From positions 1,116,001 to 1,180,000 of the forward strand of contig NZ_FSRC01000001.1 of NCBI RefSeq assembly GCF_900129785.1: a stretch of DNA of 64,000 nucleotides, written 5' to 3'. The stretch is from Algoriphagus halophilus (GTDB lineage: Bacteria; Bacteroidota; Bacteroidia; Cytophagales; Cyclobacteriaceae). Below, piece after piece: positions 8,107 to 14,984 of this stretch (its first letter is position 1; each line of letters starts with the position of its first letter). Below the pieces are notes generated by a model. The model was not told the DNA's origin. It was given only the letters and a program-made list of their open reading frames with translations, and ran no database searches. A program made the position numbers and the translations under genes.

Positions 8107-8655
8107 TTATTCTTCTAATACGCTTTGTTCAATTTTTTTTACCGCATGATGGTAGCTTGCTTTTAAAGCCCCTATGCTGGTACCGGTTATTTCAGCGATT
8201 TGATCATAGGTCAAATCTTCCTGGTTTTTTAGTTGGAAGACTAGTCGTTGCTTTTCAGGGAGGGATTGCATTGCCCGTTGTAATTTCATCTGTATTTGAT
8301 CCCCATCAAAATGATCCGGGTGGTTCAAATAGGATTCTATTTTTTCTTGATAATCATCCATAGAGAAGAAAAAACGCTTTTTTTTCTTCTCTAAAAATGT
8401 GAGGGTTTCATTGGTTGCAATTCTATAGAGCCAGGTAAATAGGCTCGATTGTCCCTGAAATTTATCAATATGATGAAAGGCCTTGATAAAGGTGTTTTGG
8501 GTTAAATCATCCGCATCTTCATGAATCAAAACCATTCTTCGGATGACATGATATACCTTTTTCTGATACGTCTGGATCAATTGCCGGAAACCCATATCCC
8601 TGCTTACTGGGCTTTGAATCAAATGTAGAATTTCCTGATCTTTAGTATTCATCAT
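8107..8655 (-). CDS. ECF RNA polymerase sigma factor
   Basis: 182 residues. Region 2 is visible as DADDLTQNTFIKAFHHIDKFQGQSS-type sequence with FTWLYRIATNETLTFL (region 2.3-2.4), and region 4 as MQSLPEKQRLVFQLKNQEDLTYDQIAEITGTSIGALKASYHHAVKKIEQ, carrying the helix-turn-helix that reads the -35 element. It is the first gene of a three-gene operon with the membrane protein and the Spy-like protein. Two ATG codons are adjacent at the start (8655 and 8652). Confidence 0.93.
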   Translation of the reverse strand: MMNTKDQEILHLIQSPVSRDMGFRQLIQTYQKKVYHVIRRMVLIHEDADDLTQNTFIKAFHHIDKFQGQSSLFTWLYRIATNETLTFLEKKKKRFFFSMDDYQEKIESYLNHPDHFDGDQIQMKLQRAMQSLPEKQRLVFQLKNQEDLTYDQIAEITGTSIGALKASYHHAVKKIEQSVLEE

Positions 8656-8727
8656 TAAGACTTTGACCCTAAAAGCCGAGCGAGGTTTAATAGAATATCA
8701 AAAATTAGTTTTTAAACTGCTATTCAC

Positions 8728-8775
8728 AAAAAAACCTTCAGCAAGATCGTTGTAGGTTATTCTTACTGAAGGTTT
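8728..8775 (-). terminator. Terminator of the tandem universal stress protein gene
   Basis: Stem AAACCTTCAG (8732-8741) / CTGAAGGTTT (8766-8775) enclosing 24 nt; on the minus strand it is followed by TTTTTTTGTG. Confidence 0.7.
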
Positions 8776-8797
8776 AAAAAAGAAGTTGGTTTGAATG

Positions 8798-9724
8798 TTA
8801 GATTTCTAATATGTAGTCAAGAATTCCTGCATTTTTCCCTTTCGGTCTTGTCACCAAAAGAGGCATACTATCGTTGTACTGGATTAATCTTTCGGCCATA
8901 CTTCCTATAAATAGGGCAGTAGCAGCAGTCCTCCCTTTGGCTCCAATAATGATGCCGTCAGCTTTGATTTCCAAGGCCTTGGATACGATTTCTTCCACAG
9001 GGTCATCATTGTCATCCTTGGTATAAATCGGAGTGATCTTGATTCCCTTGGTATCTATTTTTCTGATAAATTTCTTGTAGTTTATTTCAGCATGTAGCTG
9101 CATGATTTGGGAGAATTCTTCATACGTTTTCCCTGTATAATGATAGCCTGAAGGAACTGAATAAACGTTTTGGCAAACAATTTCCAGATTATCTTTTCCA
9201 TATTTATCAGCAACCATAATGGCTTCTTCCAGTGCATCTTTTGAATATTCTGAAAAATCGCTTGGAACCAATAGCTTGGTTAATTTAGGGAGGGACCCTT
9301 CTGGAATAATCAGGAGTGAACAACTTGCTCTTCTTGCCAGTCTAAGTGACGCAACCCCCGTACCAGGCAGATTAATTTTTCTACCTATAATAATCATATC
9401 AGCAGATTTCTCTTCTGCGAGCTTAAGGATTTTCTTGGAGAGAGAACCTTCTTTAACAACATAACTAAACGATACCCCTTTGGTATCCTTGTAGTTTTCT
9501 TTCACGACTGCTTCCATCGCTTCCTTTCTCTCATTGATCATGTTTTCAACAAGATTTGGGAACTCTTCTAGGACTTCTTTTGGAACAGTAAGGTTCTTAA
9601 TAACATTTACAAAATAAATTTTCTTGGTCTGATTGACTTTCGAGATAAATTCTGCGTATTGGACCAACGTTTGATCCATTGGACTTTGATCTAGGCAGAC
9701 GATTAGCTTTTTTATCAGATACAT
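8798..9724 (-). CDS. Tandem-domain universal stress protein
   Basis: 308 residues made of two UspA domains (about 1-145 and 150-300). The second domain keeps the ATP-binding pattern GAKGRTAATALFIGSMAERL-like (G-x2-G-x9-G-S); the first has IIGRKINLPGTGVASLRLARRA, a weaker version. Strands LIVCLDQSPMD and KLLVPSDFSEYSKDAL open the two domains. Such proteins bind nucleotide or persist under stress and dormancy; the client is unknown. It is monocistronic, with a perfect 18-bp palindrome 109 bp upstream. Confidence 0.9.
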   Translation of the reverse strand: MYLIKKLIVCLDQSPMDQTLVQYAEFISKVNQTKKIYFVNVIKNLTVPKEVLEEFPNLVENMINERKEAMEAVVKENYKDTKGVSFSYVVKEGSLSKKILKLAEEKSADMIIIGRKINLPGTGVASLRLARRASCSLLIIPEGSLPKLTKLLVPSDFSEYSKDALEEAIMVADKYGKDNLEIVCQNVYSVPSGYHYTGKTYEEFSQIMQLHAEINYKKFIRKIDTKGIKITPIYTKDDNDDPVEEIVSKALEIKADGIIIGAKGRTAATALFIGSMAERLIQYNDSMPLLVTRPKGKNAGILDYILEI

Positions 9725-9832
9725 AATTCTCCAAAAGGTTTTGAGAGTGCAAATTTAGTTGGTTTCAAAAGAATGTGTAATGAAATTATAGAATAAAATT
9801 TTGAAATTTTAATTATTACAATTTTAAAAGTG

Positions 9833-9850
9833 CTTGTGACGGTACACAAG
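9833..9850. promoter_or_regulatory. Perfect palindrome upstream of the universal stress protein gene
   Basis: CTTGTG (9833-9838), centre ACGGTA, CACAAG (9845-9850). It sits between the universal stress protein start (9724) and the putative noncoding RNA promoter (9972). It is a plausible dimeric-regulator site, but differs in register from the GTGAT-N4-ATCAC sites elsewhere. Confidence 0.4.
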
Positions 9851-9971
9851 TATATGATTGTTAGGTACGAAGAGAACTAATTTTGAAAAAATAAAGAAAA
9901 TTTAAACTACCGTTTGTCAATTGTTTGTCGAATTAAAGCCGATTCATTTAAACCTCCCCATTTTTATCCCG

Positions 9972-10190
9972 TATATTTGTAGCGGTCCGGGTCGTCGACA
10001 TGTTCAAACTTCACAATTAACAAAATCACCGAGTGAAGCCCTCTCCAAAAACAGGCCTCACCTCTGTTCTGAATTTCAGGACGGGGCCTCGTCTCTTCGG
10101 AGTCAGGATAACAGTGGAAGTTTGCGGTTTCAAGGCAGCTCAAATCTTGTCTACTAGGAGGTTTGTAACACTCTAAGATCCGGACTTTTT
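9972..10190 (+). ncRNA. Candidate structured noncoding RNA of about 200 nt, identity unknown
   Basis: TATATTTG (9972-9979) is an exact TAnnTTTG -7 box. Just after it, GTCCGG (9985-9990) can pair with CCGGAC (10180-10185), and the latter is followed at once by T5, like a closing stem and terminator. Inside, CAAACTTC (10005-10012) pairs with GAAGTTTG (10117-10124), and AGGCC/GGCCT (10053-10057/10085-10089) encloses GTTCTGA/TCAGGAC (10066-10072/10076-10082). CTC-TTCG-GAG (10093-10102) makes a UUCG tetraloop. CTTCAC/GTGAAG (10009-10014/10033-10038) competes with the long helix. The 3' end overlaps the last codons of the converging flippase gene. The tmRNA, RNase P and canonical SRP RNA cores are absent. 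A 6S-like or lineage-specific RNA is possible. Confidence 0.55.
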
Positions 10191-11654
10191 ACTTTTTAAT
10201 TTTTCCAGAATCCATCTCCATTCTTCTTTTCCAGCTCCAAATACGAAGGAAAAAAACAGATACCCGATTAATACACACCCTGAAGTCAAGACCATCTCTA
10301 ACATCGGTCCCTGTCCAAATTTCAGGAAATACATCGGAAGATAGGCCGCTATTCCCACTGCTAATATCTTAAGCGTTTCTATTGAGAAAGGATCAAATTG
10401 AAGTTTGATTTTTAGAAAGATATATTTCACCAAATTAAACAATAGCATGACCAAGGCAGAGGCAATTGCTGCTCCTTCAATACCATAAATGGGGATCAAC
10501 CAATAATTAAGTCCAATAATGGTCAAACTCATGAGGATGGTGGCCACTAAATTGAATCTGTAATATTTAGAAAAAACCAACACCTCGCTATTGACTGAAA
10601 AGACCACATCAAATAGTTTTCCCAAACCAATAAGGAACACCACATACTTTCCAGTCTCATATATTTCTCTATTCGGGATCAAAAAATATAAACTGTCAAT
10701 GTTGGCCCAAATCCCAATAAACAGTAAGAGGCAGATGTATAACTGCCGGTTGGAAACTTGCTTGTAGAGAAGATTAATTTCCTGAAAATTACCTTTAGTG
10801 AAATGGGCTGCGATCACCGGCATGACAACTTGCGAAATGGCCCTTCTAGGAAGTTCTATCACCAAAGCCATACTAAAGGCAATGGTGTAAATAGCATTCG
10901 CTTCCAAACTCACCATGGAACTTACCATGATGCTGTCAATTTTCATGATGAGGGTAGATGCTGCGGTAGCCAAAAAAGTGATTAGACTAAATCTTAGAAA
11001 TGAACTTCTAAATCCCTTTGGAAAATTGCTCCATCGAAAATCAAACTTCAAAACACCCAGCCAGAGCAAATAAATCAATACTCCTGAAGTGGAAATCCCA
11101 TACACCAAGACGAGTCCATACATCACAAATTCAAATCCTATCCAACCTAGGAAATAGGTTCCTACTAAGATTCCGGTCAGTAATCTTAAGAATACTTCCC
11201 TAAAAAAAGTAGGTACTGCGACTTTTAAATAGGACCGGGCATAGGAGTCAAAAATGCTACTCAAAAGGGAGAAGAGTGTAATCAATAACACCACTTGCAG
11301 GAAGTCGATTACTTGCGGTGAATTGGTTGCAAATAAGGCAATGAGTTGAGTTTTGAAAAGGAGAAATAAGGAGCAAACTAAAAAAAAACCACCTAATGCA
11401 AGGAGAATACTAAAGCTTAGGAAAGCGGAATGATTTGATTTGAGCTTTGGAAAATAACGGGTAATCCCATGACCCAAGCCCAACTGAGCAAAAGGAACAA
11501 ACAATAAGCCCAAATCCTGAATGGTTCGGAATGTTCCTAATTGGGATGCTTCTAATGCATACGGAAATAACCATAACACATTAAAATAGCCTATGACTAC
11601 TCCAATGTATGAGAAAAGTGCTGTTTGAAGACTCTGCTTGGCTATTTTGCCCAT
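10173..11654 (-). CDS. Polysaccharide/oligosaccharide flippase (Wzx/MATE-like)
   Basis: 493 residues, about 14 membrane helices. It begins MGKIAKQSLQTALFSYIGVVIGYFNVLWLF, the usual opening of lipid-linked oligosaccharide flippases of the MOP superfamily, and has YGIEGAAIASALVMLL in the second half. It would move lipid-linked glycans across the inner membrane for surface polysaccharide or lipopolysaccharide. No glycosyltransferases are nearby, so the substrate is open. It is downstream of the feo genes on the same strand, 51 bp beyond the FeoB-associated peptide, and may be read through from them. Its last codons overlap the 3' end of the candidate RNA. Confidence 0.85.
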   Translation of the reverse strand: MGKIAKQSLQTALFSYIGVVIGYFNVLWLFPYALEASQLGTFRTIQDLGLLFVPFAQLGLGHGITRYFPKLKSNHSAFLSFSILLALGGFFLVCSLFLLFKTQLIALFATNSPQVIDFLQVVLLITLFSLLSSIFDSYARSYLKVAVPTFFREVFLRLLTGILVGTYFLGWIGFEFVMYGLVLVYGISTSGVLIYLLWLGVLKFDFRWSNFPKGFRSSFLRFSLITFLATAASTLIMKIDSIMVSSMVSLEANAIYTIAFSMALVIELPRRAISQVVMPVIAAHFTKGNFQEINLLYKQVSNRQLYICLLLFIGIWANIDSLYFLIPNREIYETGKYVVFLIGLGKLFDVVFSVNSEVLVFSKYYRFNLVATILMSLTIIGLNYWLIPIYGIEGAAIASALVMLLFNLVKYIFLKIKLQFDPFSIETLKILAVGIAAYLPMYFLKFGQGPMLEMVLTSGCVLIGYLFFSFVFGAGKEEWRWILEKLKSKKSGS

Positions 11655-11705
11655 GAGCTTAAAAGTATCAAAAAAACTTAAAAATTGGGCGAAGAAAGAG
11701 AGGGT

Positions 11706-11822
11706 TTAGTTTTTGGCGCACTTTTCACAGCCCGGCTCTTTTTTGGTTTTTCCAAAGAACTTCCTTCCCAAAAAGAAGAGGGCTCCTACCACTAATAATC
11801 CAACTAATAGTTCCTGTACCAT
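11706..11822 (-). CDS. FeoB-associated Cys-rich membrane peptide
   Basis: 38 residues: a short N terminus, one transmembrane helix (LLVGLLVVGALFFLG), a basic stretch GRKFFGKTKK and a C-terminal GCEKCAKN with a Cys-x2-Cys pair. This matches the small FeoB-associated Cys-rich proteins (PF12669 type) that accompany FeoB in Bacteroidota and Firmicutes and may help FeoB assembly or sense iron. Its ATG lies 1 nt after the feoB stop. It is too short for most gene finders. Confidence 0.85.
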   Translation of the reverse strand: MVQELLVGLLVVGALFFLGRKFFGKTKKEPGCEKCAKN

Positions 11823-11823
11823 A

Positions 11824-13950
11824 TTATGAAAAGATATTATAGGTGACTAAGGCGGCTACGTATGCCAAAACAGTCATATACACTGTTTGAATTAACGGCC
11901 ATTTCCAACCTTTTGTTTCTCTATATACCACGGCAACGGTACTCATACATTGCATCGCAAATACGTAGAATACCATTAAAGAAAAGGCAGTTGCCTTATT
12001 GAATACTTTGTCTCCTGTGGACGGGTTGATTTGCTGGTTTAACTTTTCCCGGATGGTTAATTCATCTTCCACATCCGATCCAATACTATAAATGGTGGCA
12101 ATCGTGGATACGAAGACTTCTCTTGCAGCGAAGGAAGTGATCAGGGCAATTCCAATTTTCCAATCATAGCCTAAAGGTTTGATGACTGGCTCAATTCCCC
12201 TACCCATGATTCCAATGAAAGAACTCTCTAGCAGTTGAGAAGAAATCTCTGATTCAATCAGCTCATGTTGGTCTTCTGGAGCTTGTGCTAATCGTTCTTC
12301 ACCAGCCGTCCTGATTTCCTCCATTTTGGAAGGAGGTCCATAAGATGCTAAGACCCATAGGACCACAGAAATTGCCAAGATTACTTTACCAGCCTCCGTG
12401 ACAAAGGTTCTGGATTTGTTGTACATGGTAAGTAGTACATCTTTCCAGCGAGGGGTTCTATAGGTTGGTAATTCCACCATCAAGAAGCTTTTCTCTTCAG
12501 ATTTAAGAATCAATTTCAGAGAAAATGCAGTAACCAAAACGCCCAAAATCCCCAAAAGATAAAGTCCTAAAAGGGTAAGGGCCTGAAGGTTAATGAATCC
12601 AAAGTTTTCATTGGGAACTACCAATCCGATTAGGATAATGTAAACTGGCAGTCGGGCAGAGCAACTCATTAATGGAGTTACCAAAATGGTGATGATTTTC
12701 TCCTTCCAATTTCCAATGTTTCGAGCAGCCATTACTCCAGGGATGGCGCATGCAACGCCCGAAACAAGTGGAACGATACTTTTGCCATGTAGGCCAAATG
12801 GACGCATCCACCTATCCATCAAGAATACCACACGGGACATGTATCCAGTATCCTCAAGAATCGCCAGAAAACCAAATAACAGGGCGATCTGAGGAATAAA
12901 GATGACTACTCCTCCAATCCCGGGTACGATCCCCTCTGAGATTAAACTAGTCAATGGGCCAGGAGGGAGAACGCTGTTTACCCACCCACTGATTTCTGCA
13001 AATAAACCATCGATCAAGTCCATTGGGACAGAAGCCCAAGTGAATATGGTTTGAAAAATCAACAGGAGAATGCCAATGAAGATGGCGTACCCAAATACAG
13101 GGTGAAGGAAAATCTTATCCAGGGTGGAAGCAGGTTTTTTTGCTTCTTTTTTAACCACACAGGACTCTACAAGATTGGTGATTTTTCTATACCGCAAGGT
13201 GGTCTCTTCCAACTGAGCACTTTCAAGGTCAAATTTTTGATCTGCAATCAATGATTGAATCCAAAGACGATCTTCTGGATTGATGGAACGGTCTTTTGGA
13301 CCGAATCGAAGCATTTGATAGGCTCGATAGTCATTTTTAAGATCAAACTTCTCTTTAATTGGCTGAATTAAAGACTGGGGAATTACTTCAGAAATATCGA
13401 GGTAAGAGGAGTCTACACTGAAATTCTTCTCATGGATTAATGTCTTGATTTGTTCAAGGCCTTTAATTCCCCTGGCATCTGTGCTAAGAATAGGAACTCC
13501 CAGAGATTTGTAAATCTCATAACTACGGATTTCCAGGTTTTTTTTGGCTGCTAAGTCAGCCATGTTCAATATGATTGCAAGTTGAACGCCCAAATCAATG
13601 AGTTGGGTGGCTAAAAATAGCCCTCTTGAAAGTTGACAAGAGTCTATGACCATCAACACATAGTCCGGTCTTTTCTCTTTGTCAATATGGTTTAATACTC
13701 GATGAGCAATAATTTCGTCCTCGGAATTGGGATAAAGGCTGTAGGTACCTGGAAGATCTAAAATTTCGTAGGTAGCACCTTCATAATTCATCCACCCGGT
13801 TTTCTTGTCAACTGTAACTCCAGGATAGTTGCCTATTTTTTGGTTTAAACCAGTTAATTGGTTGAAAATCGTAGATTTCCCAACATTAGGATTGCCTATC
13901 AAGGCTATTTTTGGAGTTCGAGTGGTAGATCGAATAGTTGACTCAGACAT
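11824..13950 (-). CDS. feoB: Ferrous iron transport protein B
   Basis: Inner-membrane Fe(II) transporter driven by an N-terminal G domain. 708 residues. G1 GNPNVGKST (residues 19-27), G3 DLPGTYSL, G4 NMAD. The membrane half shows the two inverted Gate repeats, including SGVACAIPGVMAARN and TPLMSCSARLPVYIIL with conserved Cys, and a closing MQCMSTVAVVYRETKGWKWPL. feoA precedes it by 5 bp and the Cys-rich peptide follows by 1 bp, giving an A-B-accessory operon. Confidence 0.97.
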   Translation of the reverse strand: MSESTIRSTTRTPKIALIGNPNVGKSTIFNQLTGLNQKIGNYPGVTVDKKTGWMNYEGATYEILDLPGTYSLYPNSEDEIIAHRVLNHIDKEKRPDYVLMVIDSCQLSRGLFLATQLIDLGVQLAIILNMADLAAKKNLEIRSYEIYKSLGVPILSTDARGIKGLEQIKTLIHEKNFSVDSSYLDISEVIPQSLIQPIKEKFDLKNDYRAYQMLRFGPKDRSINPEDRLWIQSLIADQKFDLESAQLEETTLRYRKITNLVESCVVKKEAKKPASTLDKIFLHPVFGYAIFIGILLLIFQTIFTWASVPMDLIDGLFAEISGWVNSVLPPGPLTSLISEGIVPGIGGVVIFIPQIALLFGFLAILEDTGYMSRVVFLMDRWMRPFGLHGKSIVPLVSGVACAIPGVMAARNIGNWKEKIITILVTPLMSCSARLPVYIILIGLVVPNENFGFINLQALTLLGLYLLGILGVLVTAFSLKLILKSEEKSFLMVELPTYRTPRWKDVLLTMYNKSRTFVTEAGKVILAISVVLWVLASYGPPSKMEEIRTAGEERLAQAPEDQHELIESEISSQLLESSFIGIMGRGIEPVIKPLGYDWKIGIALITSFAAREVFVSTIATIYSIGSDVEDELTIREKLNQQINPSTGDKVFNKATAFSLMVFYVFAMQCMSTVAVVYRETKGWKWPLIQTVYMTVLAYVAALVTYNIFS

Positions 13951-13955
13951 GAATG

Positions 13956-14207
13956 TTATAGCAATTGAACCTCAATCAAGGCCGCTTCAGATTTTCTGAG
14001 TGCCAAAAGGGTTTCGTCCATTAGGAAAGCCATCGGCCCTCCCATAGGAGCTGCGTGATTTAAGGTTATGGTTTTACCGGGCAGAAAGCCAAGTTCCATC
14101 AAATTAATTTTGAGCGGGGAAGCGGAGATCTGTCTAATAATAGCAGATCTGGATTCGGTCATGGTATCAGCGGTAATATGCATAGGTTTTAGTGGGTGAT
14201 AACCCAT
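13956..14207 (-). CDS. feoA: Ferrous iron transport protein A (SH3-like)
   Basis: 83 residues as annotated from ATG 14207. A second ATG at 14183 would give 75 residues, nearer the family mean. A good -7 box (TATTTTTG, minus strand 14219-14212) puts the likely transcript start close to 14205, so either the mRNA is leaderless from the first ATG or the second ATG is used. The body ELGFLPGKTITLNHAAPMGGP...LLALRKSEAALIEVQL is the SH3-like FeoA fold that contacts FeoB at the membrane. Confidence 0.9.
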   Translation of the reverse strand: MGYHPLKPMHITADTMTESRSAIIRQISASPLKINLMELGFLPGKTITLNHAAPMGGPMAFLMDETLLALRKSEAALIEVQLL

Positions 14208-14284
14208 GTCGCAAAAATAGAACTATTTGGAATGAATCTAAAGAAAAATAAATAAGATTTTTGTCAGTTTTTCGAAGGGTGAAG

Positions 14285-14914
14285 CTACTTTATACTCAAA
14301 ACGACTTCATTTAACACTTTTTCTACCTGGTTTTCTAAAAAAAATCGAATACTGAAAGTGATAACTATCTCTTTTTCAGGATTTTTTATAAAGTAAAGTT
14401 TGAAAGGTTCGTAACTGTATATTTCTTGTTTTTCGGTGAAAAAATCTTCTATGTTTTTTGGACTAACGGTGAAATCAGAACTTATTTCGAAATAATCATT
14501 GAGAATTTCGCCAACCTTGAGGACGGTTCCATCTCCAAGTGTCACCTCATTGGAATTGTAAATTTCCAAATACAACAATGCATTCGTCGATTTAGGAGGT
14601 ACAGGTGAACAGGCATATACCAGTCCTGGAAAAGCGCCTTTGGAGAAGGGGTCGGCCTCGGAAACAAATTCAAATTCCTCGACTTTTATGGATTTATAAA
14701 CTTCATTATAAGGTAGAAAAAGCTCATCGGATACCTCAACTCCATTTGAGTTGTAGCTTGCGGATGAAAAAGAAATGATATTAAAATTTCTGACTTGAGG
14801 TGCGGGGCCACAACCGCAGGGATTAGTACAAACCACATCACAGGAAATTGGCAAAAGTGCCAACACCAAAAATACAAGAAGGGTAGCGATGGAATTTTTA
14901 AAAGAAGTTCCCAT
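14285..14914 (-). CDS. Hypothetical lipoprotein
   Basis: 209 residues. The signal ends LLPISC (lipid Cys at residue 25) and the start of the mature chain is Cys-rich (VVCTNPCGCGP). The rest is beta-rich with no known catalytic motif (ALLYLEIYNSNEVTLGDGTVLKVGEI, YEPFKLYFI, IVITFSIRFFLEN). No family was recognised with confidence. It is 70 bp upstream of the receptor gene's 3' end and reads the same way, so co-expression with the receptor is possible. Confidence 0.6.
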   Translation of the reverse strand: MGTSFKNSIATLLVFLVLALLPISCDVVCTNPCGCGPAPQVRNFNIISFSSASYNSNGVEVSDELFLPYNEVYKSIKVEEFEFVSEADPFSKGAFPGLVYACSPVPPKSTNALLYLEIYNSNEVTLGDGTVLKVGEILNDYFEISSDFTVSPKNIEDFFTEKQEIYSYEPFKLYFIKNPEKEIVITFSIRFFLENQVEKVLNEVVLSIK

Positions 14915-14984
14915 TTCCTCGGTGTTGAATTATAATCAAAGATCTATAATTCAATGGAAATGGGAAATTTTCAATGGGATAAGT

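Noticed and set aside
10091..10150. SRP RNA-like words (TCAGG, GGAAG, GGCAGC) in the candidate RNA
   Set aside because: The spacing is wrong: the invariant helix-8 core needs these words within about 25 nt in one hairpin, but here they are spread over about 38 nt without the GGAA tetraloop.
9921..10157. Open frame of 78 codons in the gap before the flippase
   Set aside because: It has no family resemblance, crosses the promoter box and the foldable region, and its composition is not protein-like; the RNA explanation is better.
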